Assembly: GCA_035041965.1 (NCBI GenBank)
Contig: JAPYMA010000311.1
Location: 110,059 to 174,058, forward strand
From: Anisakis pegreffii
Lineage: Eukaryota > Nematoda > Chromadorea > Rhabditida > Anisakidae
DNA: 64,000 bases
Reading direction: 5' to 3'
The first letter of the stretch is position 1; the number at the start of each line of letters is the position of its first letter. The translations under genes and the position numbers were made by a program. Shown here piece by piece: positions 14,940 through 29,900 of this stretch. Under the pieces are notes generated by a model. It saw only the letters and a program-made list of their open reading frames with translations. It made no database searches and was not told where the DNA came from.

Positions 14940-17557
14940 ATTTTCCAAGCCTGCTCCCTTTCTATATTCTTGTTTCATTGCATTCAAATGACTGCAATCG
15001 TATTTTAGCCACAACTGATTGCGGTTTATTATCGCTTGTTTGTCAGGCTGCCCAAAATTCGTCTTCAATCACTACAAACGATTCCTTGGAGACTTCTGAT
15101 GAGAATACTCTCGTTAGGTTAGCAAAATCAAAATCAGCACATGCACTTCAGAAGGTGATTCGCTAATATTGGATAATGTACACAAACTTAGTGCGTTCCT
15201 TCAAGAAGTATTGTAGTCGATTTTGACAAACAAATGATTATGTAAATAAGTGATGAATAATATGCATGATTATGTACATGATGAATAATATAAAACCAAC
15301 AGAAAGTTTTTTTGTTGATTTACTCTATGATTGCTTTGCGAAATCATTCATCAAAATTCAACTGCTGATCGCTCGTATTGATTGATTGATCATCATCCAG
15401 CACCACCAACTCGATCGTTATTCATCATCGATCGTCGTTACAATCGTCCTTGCTGACAATTCATTCGTTTCAATTCTTTCATAACATTTTCTTCATGATG
15501 ATTGTAAAGCGTGTGCATCATTCACCGACATTTTTCGAAGTTTCTTTTTGGATAAACATTTTGTTTTATGTTGAAGAATGTTATTTTTATTCTCAATGTG
15601 AAGTTGTTTTGGTATCATTAAACTTTTCGTTGAAAGGTGTTAGCATTAAACTTCCTTCTCACTCGAGAAGTTTTCTGTCTTTAAGCTGAGAACACTTTTC
15701 ACAAGATTCACGCCTGTGGATGATCCACTTACACATCACATTTTTAGTCAGCTTAACTATCGCACGTCATAATTCTGAGTCCGTTTGAAATGAAACTTTC
15801 TCCATTGCTCATGACATTTCCTTTACACTCCTCTGAGGAGACTCGCGAGAAATTGCAATGCTTCATTGGAAGAAGCAATTAGTTTCATGTGTACGAACAG
15901 TGACACTCATCAAAGTATTGACTACAGTTCATCCAATTGTTTTATTAAGCCAAGTCATTATTTGTTGATTCCGTTCGTGTTGCATTTCGTTGTCGCCTAT
16001 GGAAACAACAAAATTTCCTCAATTAAGCAAATGCTTAGCTTGTTACACTGCATTCAGAGAGGTTAGCGAAATGTAAGCAGCAAGTTGTTCGGTGTTGTTG
16101 TCATTGATTTGCGTTCGTAAATTTGAAAACAAATGCGATTTTTTCGTCGACAAATTGAAATTCTTATTGTTTACTGTTTGGATTTTCCTCGTCCGGTTTG
16201 TCATTCACTCGATGCTAACGCTTTCTCAATAAGGGGCACTGATTTTGATCGAGTATGTGCATTCCATGAGACGTATTGTTGTTTTCTTAGAATGAATTTT
16301 TTAGCCACCTCTCAATCAAGATTTTCACTCGTTCATCTTGCCTATGAACAATTTTTTGTGTGGAACCACTTATTTTATGATATTTCTTTTCGAGTTACTG
16401 TGTTCTTGTCAACTGTTCAATAACAAATACTCCTACAGAAAGACAACTGAATTAAACGCGTAATGTAATTACTATCATTCGAAACTGTTTTCATTCAGTT
16501 CATCATTCTACCACTCAATAACGTTCCGTCAACAAAATTTTAGAATTGAATTCCGTTTATTAGCTCGTCTTTGAAACCTGTATTTGGACGTGCTTACAAT
16601 ATTTGTGGATCAAAAACCATCTTACAATCGTTTTTGTTGGTTTGTTTCAATTTGATTACAGTCAACCTGAACTGTTCCATGAGTAGGTTCCATCTTCAGC
16701 GCATTCTCATAAATACGGTCAAACTCGATGCGACAAATTATTTTTGGATCATATAGGACGATGATGCGTTTAGATAGTTTTCTCGATAAGATAATTTATG
16801 TTAATCATGTGCGGTCGAAGCATTTTGAATTTCTTCTCAATTCCTACTAGAGTTTACCTTTACAAACATGAATAGTTCAACTGTTTGTTTAGGTTCGATG
16901 CACTGAACTGCGCAGTTTTTCTTTCTGTTAAAAGATGCATTTTTATTGAATAACTCTAAACGAAATATCCTGTTTGAAAAAATCGCAAGGTGAATCGCAA
17001 GGAGAAATAACTTCACATTACTGAATTACGATCGAATTGACAGAATTTGTAAAGCATTCGTTGACATTATTATTGAATCAGATGGTAAACTCAGTTACAT
17101 ACCCATGATATCATGTTGATGTTTTTGTGCGTTTGACAACAGATTATACGTATTATTCTGTTTCGCGCTCCGCATCGTACCGTCGTTGTCATGATGAAAA
17201 CATCCGCCCAAAAGTGAACATGTATCAAAATCAAACAAACCAGTCTTCCATCAAGCTATTCATTCGTCCACCCATTCATATGCTTGAATACCTTCCCGAT
17301 CATGTGTTCATAGATAATAGCCATCATGACAGTTCACATGTCAGTCAATACGTGAATTATGTGTACACAGATTTATGAATGAACTGTAAAACTAGGCATC
17401 TTTCAAAACTTGTTTTGGTGAGTGTGCCGTAACTGATTATGATTGATTATATAATAGCTCGTTTGATAATAGCTATAATTTGATAAGAGCTCTTATCAGC
17501 TGTAATCAGTGCTTGTCGCTTCTTGATCACTTTCGATTTCAAATTCAAGGAGGGAAT
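14940..17557. other. Intergenic, upstream of the TPM gene
   Basis: AT-rich DNA with scattered open frames below 100 codons and no family resemblance. The promoter of the MOLO-1-like gene should lie near its right end. No core element is clear. Confidence 0.6.
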
Positions 17558-19739
17558 ATGCGTATTGTATTCGTGTTATTGTTCACATTGAATGGCTTGG
17601 TGTTCGGCAAAGAATGGACGGCAAACAATATGCCAGATCCGCGGGATAAAAGCGGCTACATGAAGTGTAACATGAAGTCGTTGAGCAGGGTGTGCGATCC
17701 AGACGAGGTATGGCCAAATATCCTGGACAATCTTTGACATTCCTTCGGGCATTAGATGAATTCAATCCTGAAATCGTGATCTGATTTGTTGACTACTCCT
17801 CATCCCAGTACCATAAAGTTTGAGTGAGTCTTGCTATGCAAAACTATTTCAATATGGCGTTGAGCAAGATGTAAACACACATTTCTACACGTTTCAAAGC
17901 AGTATATGCTTGAAATATTGGTTCATTCTTATTTCCCACAATGTTGTGGCCCTTTTCTCCGTTTATGAATATTAAACAAAATTTGTGCTTGTTTCATAAA
18001 ATGCCCAAGCTGGCCTAATGTTCATCCGATTCAGGTGCTACCATCAACGGATCGTTATCGTATCAACCACGAACTGAATCAATTAGCTCAACGCACAACG
18101 CATTCGGGTGGAAACTTCTGTCAAACCAAAGGAATTGAGTCTATTTTAGTGGCTGTGCAATCGGTAAGCAATCGTAAATGCATAAATTCAGTTCATGTGC
18201 ACAAATGAATTTCTCTCCTTCATTTTTTCCCCATATCTGCGGCATAAAAAATCACAAGCGACATCAGAACACAAACGCAATTGCTGCCTCATTGGTAATG
18301 CAATCTCTTCCACTAGATTAGTCCGTCTTCATCTTCATTCAATGCATAAGATCGCCATTTTGAGTGGAAACTCATCAATAATTCAAAGCACGTTGTTTGA
18401 AAATGTGGAGGAAATCTCTATGGAGCAACAAAAATGCTTTGCTTCGATCGGACAATAATAGCCACTGTAAATCGAAAGCATAGCTAGGGAACCACATAGA
18501 AAGTTATGTGAGGAAACTCTTCAGTAATCAAGCTACCATTGTTCTCTGGATTCGGATTCGTCAGTGTGGAATATCTTTCGAGGTTACAATCCCAGGTCAC
18601 TAATATCAAGTTCACTATGCAAAAATGACAGATAAAAGCCGATAAATATCTGTCGAAAGCTGATTCATATCGTGTGGAAACAGGCTGATGCGTTGAGCAA
18701 GCTTGAACATTTTTCAGGGATCTCAAAAACTGGCGAACAACCTGGCTAAACAGTGGAATCTCGATCAGCAGTGCAAAAAGTCGGTTATTTTCGTGTTGTC
18801 GACTCAGGATCATAAATTCTACTATTCGGGTGAAGATAACACTGGATTGAGTTAGTGATTTTTGATGTGATTTCGTTCAGCTTCACTTGTTGATTTCTTT
18901 CAAATTCACATTCTTCAATCATCCGAACTGATTTATTCATGGGAACTACGCTGAAAAAATCTTGCTATGGAGGATTAAATTGATTGCTGATGCAAAAATG
19001 CTGGAAGATCGCATTTATACCCATGAAATGGCCGCGCATATTAAATTCGTTGCCCACTATGAATAGATTTTTGAGGCGAGCACACTCCCAATCAGCTTAG
19101 GCTGGCCAAGAAAGAAAAAAATGCTAATGTTCGACGAGAAATCTTCAAATTGGAACGGTTTTAAATAAATTGTGGAATGTGGACAGTAGTTGGTAAATAC
19201 GAACACGCGACGAAACATGAATATGGAACGATTGCTTTTGCATTTCATTGTTTCTGTCAAAAATTCCATAACATCAAATCAAAATTTGAATAATTGATTT
19301 TTTTTAGCGTCAGCAGATTTTGAGGCAATTGTTAGTGGTCAACGACAGTTACTGGATGAAGGTCACTTCACAAAGGCTATCGTCAATATCCTCAAGCAGA
19401 TTGGAGGTGAGAAAAATCAACAGGCCGGAACGAGAAATGACTTAGGAGGTACAACAAGAGGTGGCTCAAGAGGTATGCAATGGCTTTGAATTTCGAAAAT
19501 TGAAATGCAAAGAAAGAGCCAAAAAAAAGAATTAGTGACAAAAAGCCTTCCCAACACTTCTTTTAAAAGCTTTATGGAATTGATCAGAAGATAAGCCTAA
19601 TAATATCCATCGAAAGAGAAGTGTATAACTGGAATCATTGAAATCTTTTAAAGGTTCTCAAGACAACGGAAATGGTGCATCGCTTGTGAACGTCTCGATT
19701 TTGCTGGCATTCCTTGCCGTCATCTTACGATTTCTCTAG
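17558..19739 (+). CDS. MOLO-1-like TPM-domain secreted or surface protein
   Basis: Five exons: 17558-17707, 18035-18163, 18718-18850, 19308-19472 and 19654-19739, totalling 663 nt and 220 residues. Residues 1-17 (MRIVFVLLFTLNGLVFG) form a signal peptide. An extracellular TPM-type globular domain follows, opening KEWTANNMPDPRDKSGYMKC. It has cysteines at 38, 46, 79 and 112 and the core VIFVLSTQDHKFYYSGEDNT. After a Gly/Arg/Asn-rich linker the chain ends in a hydrophobic tail, residues 203-220. In C. elegans MOLO-1, a single-pass TPM protein, supports levamisole-sensitive acetylcholine receptors at the muscle surface; paralogues exist, so this may be one of those. The tail runs to the last residue with no cytoplasmic part and follows NGNGAS, which would also suit a GPI-anchor signal. 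An upstream in-frame ATG-like start would spoil the signal peptide. Confidence 0.88.
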
Positions 19740-22700
19740 TCATTCTCAGCTAACTCTCACTAAGTTTTCATGCTCGTTTGGGATTGTTTTCCAAAAGTCG
19801 ATTCTTCTAAATCTAGATTCGATGTTCTAATGTACAATGTACATGATTTTGCATTCGATTACTTCAGCTCACATGCTTTTTCTGCAAATGTGATACGCAT
19901 GTTCACTAGCAAATTCTGCACTCGATAAACCGTTCTTCGTATGTGTACGTGAAACGGCGAATACTGAATCATTCAATTAGCTTTGGCTGGATCCGTTCGA
20001 TGAATGTAAGAGATGCTCCATGCATCTGCTGTCATCACATCAATTCAATCAGCCACAATTGTATTCATATGTCCAACACCACGTCACACCAGTTTCCTCG
20101 AAAATTCTCTTCCGTATCAAATCATGCATTACTGTTTCGAAACAAGGCACACCTTTTCCTGCCTATTGTAAGTACGAACGAAAGCACTGAACGAGTCTGC
20201 TGATCTTCTTTTACTCTCCGGCAGATTCATTTGTTTTTTCTTTGTTTTTTTTTCGTATCATACGTTCGCTAGCTATCATAAGTGTTGATATATTCGCGGA
20301 ATTGATACATCTGGAAATTTTAAAAATTTTTCATAAATGTGTTGTTCATTTCATAGATTCGAATGCATGTACTGCATACAAATACCGAAATTGTATTGTT
20401 TATCCTCCGTCATGTATGTGCCTCACTGAATTTGAGAAACGTTTGGCATCGTTAATGTATATGTTCTGAATGATTCGTTGATAATTGAATAAATGAAAGT
20501 TGTGTAGTTGCCTTGGCAGTTGTTGTTTTCATTTTGCTATTGATAAAGCGAATTGTTGTGCTGCGCAGTAAATTCAAAACTTCTCAGATAGAAAGTGTGT
20601 GAAATTTCTGTTTTTAGACCAAATTTTATCAATTAATAGTATGATATCCCTGGCTAGACATTATTCTTGAAACTAAAAGTTAATCTGAATGAATATGCTA
20701 CCCACCAAGAGCGATTTTTTCTTTTAACCATAAGAAAGGAACCAAAACTACTGAACGTTTAATTCAATTACCGGCATTATCTGCTTTGTTGAGTTAAGCC
20801 AGCCGGTTGACCTGAGGAAAGGTTTCAAATCCAATTAGTGATATTTGGCTTTGATGCGGTATTAGGCCTGAAGTTAATTGCAATTTTTCCACTCCTATAT
20901 GAATGAATGATGCGTTTCGCTGAAGAAGACTAAATAAACGATAGATATTGAATTGAATAGTCTAATAGAGTAGTTTTGTATACACTCAGCACATCATTGA
21001 ACCTTCCCTTGAGGTTTCATTCAGCTAATTATTATGCTGTCTGTGCTCAGCAATACGAGAATTATTCAACAAAACATCGCGTTTCAAATAAAACGCTTTC
21101 CAATACTCTTTCTTATCGCTTCAATTGGCTTTACATTAGAAATTATGCATAATTCACTTTCAACATATTATTGTGCTCACCGTATTTCTGTCTCTAATGA
21201 GTGTTTACATCGTTTAAGCAGAATTCATTTAATCCATTGTTTTGTTGAATTCATTTCCTTATTCCAAATTCAGAATAATAATGGTTGTTGTTATTGCTGC
21301 TGCTGTAGCTAATGAATTTCATTCCAGTATTGTCAACAAGTTTCAAGAGAGTTATATAACGCTTTCAAATCCACTGAATATGTTGACAAAACAATGCACA
21401 ATTTGAATTTAATCAACCGAATCGAATAAATTATATCAATTTTGCAACAACGTATGTGCTACATCTGGATTGTTTGCATCAGTTGGATGAATGTGCAGCA
21501 GTACATCTAAACGAATTCTAAGAGGCACGCACTCAAACTTGAGCAAATTCCATCAGAATGGGTGTCTTATCTCCCTATTATCCAATATCTAGAGATATCC
21601 ATATGCAGCAAGCATCCGAAATTTCCTTCGAATGTTTATTTTAATGAATCCATGCATGCGTTCGTCCATCGCAAATCTCTGTATGAGGCAATAATATGAA
21701 TGATATAAATGTGCTCAGTGTATGAATTCACAATGACGGCCGACGACGGCTAATGATAATGGGGCTGAATGAAAAATAAAGAGATTGATCTCTATAGAAA
21801 TGAGCACAAGAAGACGCATTAATGCAACGTATTTTGCCTGTTTGTTCAAACATGAACTGAGAGCGTCTAGCACTAATTGCCTCAATTCACGCAATATTCA
21901 CCTAGGTATACGACGATTCTTCATATTCACGGCAATGCTTCGTATTTCTTCTTCAGTTCGTATTCTCAACAACCAATACAAGAATCAATCACGACAGTGT
22001 AAAATAATCAAGTTGATGACAAGACGACTCACTCAAATCTTATGAATTTGCTGTCTAATGAGAAAAATCAGCAATAATTTTCGGATACTTAGAATGTACT
22101 TTTGTTGAACAATACCCGTCTCATTTGTTACATGAGTGCTGGCTGCTCTGTCTTTGCAGGTCCGCGTTCTGTTCAGAGGGATATTCAATGAAGAAACGAC
22201 CTGCCCTAATCAATGAAATTATGAATTCGGCGGCACATCCGAAGTAGGTGGTTTCGAATTTGCGGAATAATGACGGATAATTGCGAAAAAAACCCGAAAA
22301 ACTGGGTGATGCTTTTTTGTGAAGCAGCAGCAGCAGTGGCAGCTCATTACTGATATTTGGTCACCTAAACTGGCCAAATTAGAATTCGAATCCAATTTTG
22401 TGAAAACTTAGGCAGCAGCAATTGCTTGGGCGACACATGTAAATTGCTTGTTCAATGCAAACGCGTGACGTGATGGAAAAGCAAATTCGTAGAATACTCT
22501 CGAAATAGCTTCATTAATCATCGCCATCGGTTTATGGTCATGCGATCCTAATTGCTTAGCACAAAAATAGCTCATGATTAGCTGAGGACGGCTCAAATAA
22601 ATCGCATTTTACCGATGAATCTCAAACATCTCACTATCAGAGTCGAGAAACTTTCATCATACGCCTCTTTGCACCCATCCCAGTCTAGTACTATTGCCAT

Positions 22701-23100
22701 CGCTGCATCAGAACCGCACATTCGATTGATTTATGAGTCAGATGCGGGCAAAAGCCTTCGTCCCGTACGAAAAACGAGCCAGCTTGTGCGTTTAACTCTC
22801 TCTATCTTATGATTACACTGATGATGATGTTGAGTACGATTTCGGTGATGAGATGAAGACAAATTCTAGTTCACATTCCCTCTGCACTTATATTATACGA
22901 GCTCCATCATACGTACCGTGCCGTACCTTATTTCAAATGCTTTGACAAAAACGATGCATCTAAACGATTTCAGCGATTCTTTCACACCTATCCAAAAAAA
23001 AACGTGTACAGTTTCATAGAGTGATATTCAATATGTGCTAAATGCACGCATGGATCAATTAATTTGAATTTGAGGAACAAGAACCGATTAGGATATGATC
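19740..23100. other. Intergenic, no gene seen
   Basis: Downstream flank of the TPM gene followed by AT-rich DNA. A (GCA)n run is present near 22324-22340. Short open frames on both strands at 22408-22812 have no splice support or family likeness. Confidence 0.6.
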
Positions 23101-23960
23101 TCTTAGAACAGTGGTTCTCACGTTCCGGTGCTCCATTGCCCTTTTGATGATCTAGCAGGCTGCCGTTACCCTTCTCTCCCCCCCCACTGATGTAAGAACC
23201 TACTATTTCTACAAATGAAAACCTGTCCGGAAACATCTCACCGATTTTAAATGCAAATTGTGGTATTTCAGTGCTCTCAGTTTAATTTACACGCGATGGC
23301 AATGAATCTTTTTGGAATCATATTTCATGAATCGGTTCTAGGTGATGTCGATTCCTCGGATCTTCTGGATTGCTTTCCTGAACATTGCCATTGCATATGG
23401 GAATCGTATAGGTTACTTCCAGATCTTGTTGGCACGTTCACGATGATATTCAACATCGCTGGACTTGCTCTTAAACCGTTGTGTTGATGATTATTGCAGT
23501 TGATTATGATTGCATGAAAAACTACTGTCTATGACACGCTCACTTTGAATTGATTCAGATTCATTCTCATTCTTTTCAGACGTGTTGTGTTCACTCTCAT
23601 AGCTGTTACATGCGAATATCGTTCTATTGATGAGTTTTTCTCATTCACTTCGTATCATTTCACTTTACAGTTCGAATCAAATTCTTATTCTGTAGCATGT
23701 ACTATTTACTGACGATTGCTGACAACCGAAATCAACAATACAGCAATCGGGTTGAATTGCTCAACAACATTCGACAGTCAGATGATCAATTATAGAGTGC
23801 GTTTCATAGAATGAGAATATGACTTTAATTATTCAGTGAAATGAACGAGAAATCAGCAGAAGAGAACACTTTTGGTGATAAAAGTTACGAGAGCGATTGC
23901 GACAACAAGGAAAGGAATGAGAACCCTGTTAAAACATTGAATCCGCAAACTTTCTATTGA
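23101..23960 (+). mobile_element. hAT-like repeat, second copy, interrupted and 3' incomplete
   Basis: It begins CAGTGGTTCTCACGTTCCGG at 23109, resembling hAT terminal repeats, and includes GCCGTTACCC phrases. Similarity to the element at 40843-41563 covers 23109-23213 and resumes at about 23562-23940. Roughly 350 bp in between is absent from the other copy. A 39-codon open frame (23841-23960) starts MNEKSAEENTFGDKSYESDC and matches the counterpart in the other copy. No 3' terminus or target duplication was found, so the right end is lost or diverged. Confidence 0.7.
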
Positions 23961-26900
23961 ATCCGCATGAAGTTTTTATGTGTGTGCGTGTTTGTGGTTG
24001 GATGTATTAGCGAGCTATTCGTTCGAACAACTGGAATCGTTCATGCTCTAAGCAGCATTACTGCAAAACTGAATTGAAAAGTCATTGGAGTATTCTAGTG
24101 AAATTTTTAATTCTGAGAATTCTCATGAAAACTAATTGAGAAATCCGCCTGTTCCAGTCAACCGTAACTAACGCAGGCAAATCGCATGAGTCTGTGCAAG
24201 TTTCATTCAATGTTTCTGAATGATGTTGATAGTAGATGTGTAAGCGTCGTCGACGTCCTCACAATTGTCAGTATATTTACTCTATCGTTGCAGTTAAGAG
24301 CAAAAACAATATCAAATGTACTTTATGATCATCAACACCGCCAAAAGGCAGTAAGAATTCGAGAATATTCACTTCAACTGTTGACGAAATTCAATACTCA
24401 TCACATTCACACCGCATTCATATTCAATTACTAACAATTCACTTCCATGCTCAATACCGCAAATTTATCCTTCACAACCATATAAACGTTGATTCATTTC
24501 CGACGAACAGCTGAGCATATTCAATATCATGATCGTTTTCATATTTGAGTTTGACCTACTCTATTCTGTTTCTTCGAAGCAATCGTTGTGAATGTCGAAG
24601 ATGCAACCAAAAACGTTAACGGCATGCGAAATTTCAAAAATCCAAATTTCGAATAACACTTGAGAAAGTCCATTTTCCATATTGCCCCTACACATTCAGC
24701 CTATGGACTGTGAATCGCAAAGGATCGTGGTTCGGATTGCTTGAACAAATCGCTGAACTCTGGATGAGAGTAGGCATTTTTTAACGATCCGAAGAGTATA
24801 CTCTGTGTATCGAATGCGCATCATTCATTAGAGATCGTTTGTTTCGTTTAGTCTCATTTTAGATAGTCATCGCACACAAACGCATTTCCATTCGATTCAT
24901 TTAAGCAACAAATATAATCCATAACAGGGGCTGGCTTCATTCCACTCGATCTTCATTCATCAATTCCGCAGCAGCAGCAGCAGTCATTTCGATTAATTGC
25001 ATTCATACGATAACCTTTACATCCTCATACTCCTTCAATGTTTCCAGCTTACTCACTGTTTCCGTTATCCACTTCTGTTTTCATCATCGTCATTATGGCA
25101 CATTCAGAACAGGAAGACGAACTACGACGAATGAGACAATGCTATCTAATAATGATGTTACTTCTAAAAATAGTAATATTAAAGTTCACTCCGACTGAAC
25201 GAACCGAAAACATCTTCAACATTTAATCTCCCATGAGATTAATCATTTCTAGTTGTAAGATGAATTTCAGAAATTCGCTAAATAAACATATTCATTTTCG
25301 ATATTGCTTCTTGAACTGTTCATTCACTAATTCATATACAAATTCGTAAGCCATCTTTCTACCCATCCATCGATTTCTTATAAGCACTCTGAATGTTTAT
25401 CACAAATTTCCAACAGTTTTTCACACTCAATCAAACGTTTTCATGATTGCTGTTGCCGTCATAAGCGGATGCGTACGAAAACTAAAAACTCAATTGAAAC
25501 ATTCTAAATCAAATTTTAACAATTCTGTCTTCGTTCAATTCTTATCCTCAAAGCAAATAATCGAGTAATCAAAAGATACATATGTATTTTCAATAAGCAC
25601 TTCAATGAAGGAGCACTCCAGAGATGTACTTCTTACGTTTTTTTGTTGAATTTTCATAATTTGCACACTTACCAAGCAGGCAGACACCATTTTTGGTGAG
25701 CCTTCTAAGCAAATGTTCGATGTTGAGTGGTGCCTAGTGGATAACTGACTGGAACTTCGTCCCGTATAATCAGAAGGACAAAAAAAGTGCTCATTTCATA
25801 ACGGCAATATTTTACATAATCAACGAACATGAGCCTTGTCAAATTTGGTTTCCACTTCGAACGTTTGTATTAAAAGTGTGCAATTTTTATGATAATGAAA
25901 ACTGTGATAGACCTTCAAGCTTTCAGGGTATCATCATCCATAAATGTCGCTTTGCAGACATCTCTTCATTTCATTTCATCACCTTCTAACTCATTCTTAT
26001 AGCCAACTTAACGACCACTGCGTGATTGTGTGTCGAGTCTGTATCATCTGATGGCCAGTTTTCTTGAATTTTGCTTGCTACCTAGACCTATTATTATTTG
26101 TTCATGCTTGAATCTGCTCGAGTGTGAGCCCGAGAAAATCATGTACTAGAAATGTTCACAGATTGTCACTTGAGCTATCAGTTGCTAAATGTGTTCACTT
26201 TAAAGGTCTCTTTTTTGCTCTATTTGATCATTACTTCCCTATACAAGATACTGGAAATGCATTCAGGTTACCGTAATATTGTGCCGTTACCATCAAAGAA
26301 CTTTTAGTTAGCGTGACGATTGCGATTGAACCAAAATTCACCTGTGCACACGAACCACTTTCATTCATCAGTGTCATTGACGAAGAGTGCATATCACTCG
26401 ACGTTATGAGTTCCTCTTTCGAGATAATATCATTGATTACTTATTTTGCCTCATACCCATAAAGTCGCACCTAACATCGTTCATCTCGTTCCTTCGTAGT
26501 TGTGTCGTTTGACAGCACCCTTTAGCTAGTACTTATGCACCATTTGTTGCCTCTGATTCTGCTTCAATCTCAGCATCTTCTCATTCGAGATTTAGACTTG
26601 CATCTGATGAGCTTCAAGCAGTTCCGTTGCTGCATCATTGAAATTCGACCAGTGGATAGCGGCTTTGTTTTGGAACATCCAAATAACCATAAATTCAGAT
26701 ATTTGCAGCAATTCAAAAAGAGCACCCCTAGATATTCTCCTCTTTCCGACTCCTAATCACAGAACAGTCATAGAATTATCATCATTTCTCCTCGTTATTT
26801 CACTGCTAGTTTTCATATGCTTCAGAGCCGCGCATTGTATACTAGGATCGAATCGAGCGAACGGGTGAATGAAAGTAAACAATTATTAGTTCACGAATAA

Positions 26901-29900
26901 CCTAAGGCTTTAATCTATCTTTATGAATGCTTCAAAGCTTGCGGTTCGAATCTATGATCGATTCGAGGTTATTTGACCGACCGAATCAAGCAATTCTTCA
27001 GCCTTCAACCGCCACTTTGTTCATTCTCCTTGCATATTGTTTCCACATAAATTCAATCCATTAGCTATCTTGCAGCTCTATGCACACGATACAACCGAAT
27101 GGTAATCGCTTCATTTTTCCGAGATCTCTATGTTCCTCGATGATTTCCTTTTTTCAAAAAACTCCATTTACCCATCGACTAAAAATGAGAGTTCACCTAT
27201 AGAGCTTATTCATGACGTGCGTACCGCAAGAAATAACCGTATGAGCCACCAATAGCTCAAAATAACTGCAAGAAGCAAAAAATGATCATCGAAGTCATAT
27301 TTTATTCAAATTTTCTCATGCGTATCGAACGCACAAAGACCACCTTCAAATTCGTCATACTCTACCGGAATTCTTAAAATTCCATTCATCAGTGCGTGAT
27401 ACTTACCGTTAGCTATTACCTATGAAAACACTTAGGTTTGAACATATGCCTATCCCTATCGTGTTTCGTCACCAAAACATACTCGCTCGCGTTTATCTGA
27501 TGTAACAGCAGCGATGCCCATATCAACGATAACCGAACGAAACGGGCACCACCACGCCTTATTCATGCTCGAATTTCCGTCAGTCATCTAGTCAAGCAGT
27601 CACGCACCACTATTGCTTAGCACTACCTCAACGATGCGATTTCGTTTTTGTTCCGCGAAATGGTTTTCGGTGTTAATTTAGAGCATTGCGTATATCCGGT
27701 TGTTCTCCGCATCAGCGCAATATTCACGTTCTCGTATCAATACATACTCGATTGAATTCATTCGTTCACGGTCATTCATTCGAATCTATTTGTTCACCAC
27801 CTCAACCACAGTCTAATTCGCCTCTGAAGTCCACTTCAGTTTGTTTGTTGGTTTGGATGTGATACCGTTCAAGCTTATTAATAATGCATCATGCGTTTCC
27901 GTTTCGCAGTTCATCATTTTTCACTAATTTCTCCATTGGTGTGCATTCAGGTGAAACATCGAGTAGTTAGTTCCAAACAAGCGGTGTTCAATCTATATTC
28001 AGTTTTTGGTAAACATCAAAGAAATCAGATGCTCTCTCGAAGGGTTGTTCCTTTGAGTAGTAAGTTTAGTGGAGAAATTTTGATTTTATGAACTGTTCAC
28101 CATTAGAGATTAGCGCAAAAAAAGATAAGTTACTGCTGAAACGGTAGCATTGCTAGAATGCTCTACGATGGTGCTATCTCAATGCAATGATCAAATTTGA
28201 TGTTTGACTAGAACCGAGTAATTTTTAAGAGGTTATTGCATGCAGTTGAAAATATCACGAGTTTAAGACGCTTCAATTAGTCCCGAACGTCCCAGAGAAC
28301 TTAGACGAACAGTGCACAGTTGACAATTAGAATTCTGTGAACAAATTTTTTCTCTGCACAAATCTCCTCATAACTCAACTGAACACAAAACGCAAATCGG
28401 ATAGTCAAAGTACTCTTATGTACCAAATTATACTCTGAGGATGAATTCAAGTACTCGGAGACAATTTTCGATACACGATAACGCTTATGGGAGCATTCAA
28501 AAACGATCTGTTGCTTATGTCGCATTAGAATGAGTTAAGTTCAATGACCTGTCTCTGTCCCGTTCGTAGTTGCAAATCTGATTAGAGCAAAATGCTACTC
28601 CCACTAGAGCAATTTGATTTTCATCCTAATCAGTATTTGTCTTCGACAATGATACAGACAAGCACAATCGCAACCATGTTGACAGCAAATCTAATGAAAT
28701 TGTATCGTCGTTCGAATTCACTGATTTCAACAAATATCCATAAAAAACCTTGTGACAAAATGTGATCATTCTAACGTCACAAAATTGAACTTATTAAATC
28801 ATTGCTCTATCTTTTAACCGTCTGAAATCTATCACTCTCATAATTGCTTCAATTTGCCTTTTACGAAATTGTTTACAATTAGCAAAAATTTCATTAGAGA
28901 AAAAACTGAAAAGTGCATATCGAGAAATGCGTTTGATCTGCTTGAAAGATCAAGAATCTGTTTAGTTAGAACGGTATCATTCATGCACTAAGGAAACGTC
29001 GATGAGTTTCATGATCTTAAGATTTTGCCTTTTGTGAACCCTCAATTTCGCGTTTAGGCTGCGTTTCGTTGAGGCCATTTGCTCAGGCTAGTAACGGGCG
29101 ATGCTGATCATGGTGAAGAAAGAAACGCGAATAGAGAATGAAGTTTACCGGAATGAAAATTATTCGTTTCGTTCTCCATTTCAACGCTAATGGAGACCAA
29201 TAGATCCGAAGAAACAAGCAAACTTGAGCAAAGATGATTGTTTGAATGAGCTGCATTCAGTCAATTCAATCAACAAGCCCTAATTGAACGTTAATGTGAA
29301 TGGAATTGAAGAAATTTGTTGAAAAAATTTATTTCTTTGAGTAATTCACTTGGAGTGATGCAGAGTTATTTTGCATTCGGCACTTCAGTTTCTATTCATC
29401 TACTATATAATTTGCGATGAGTGTGTAAAAAAGAAAAACCTCAATTATTTTTAGTAACATTTAAAATTTTAAAGACAATCCTTGGTTGGAAATTCATTGC
29501 AAAAACTTTTTGTTATTGTGCAAAATGTGTGTCGTAAAATGAAACTAATTTCATCTCAATGCTTCGTTCATATTTCAAATAACTTCTCAGAACTGAAAAT
29601 TGCCACATTTGATCATTCATTCAATGAACACTGACTATATTCTTGTCTGTTAACCCCATCATAACACAGCAGAAACTACAGCATTATGCATGAACCAAAT
29701 CACCACTTCAAAGGCCATTTCATGCTAATTCAAACACTTAATTGGTACCTTTATTAGACTCACACTGTAATTGGTGGTATCGCTGAACCATTATTTCGTA
29801 TTCGAATCCATTTTCAACGCCTCATTTCGAGTATCTTTCAACAATTCTGTGACGGATTTTGCACAAAATTTATCGCTAAACCAATAGGTTGGCATCGAAA

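Noticed and set aside
26926..26965. tRNA gene suggested by GGTTCGAATC
   Set aside because: No acceptor stem, A box or anticodon arm can be drawn around the B-box-like sequence.
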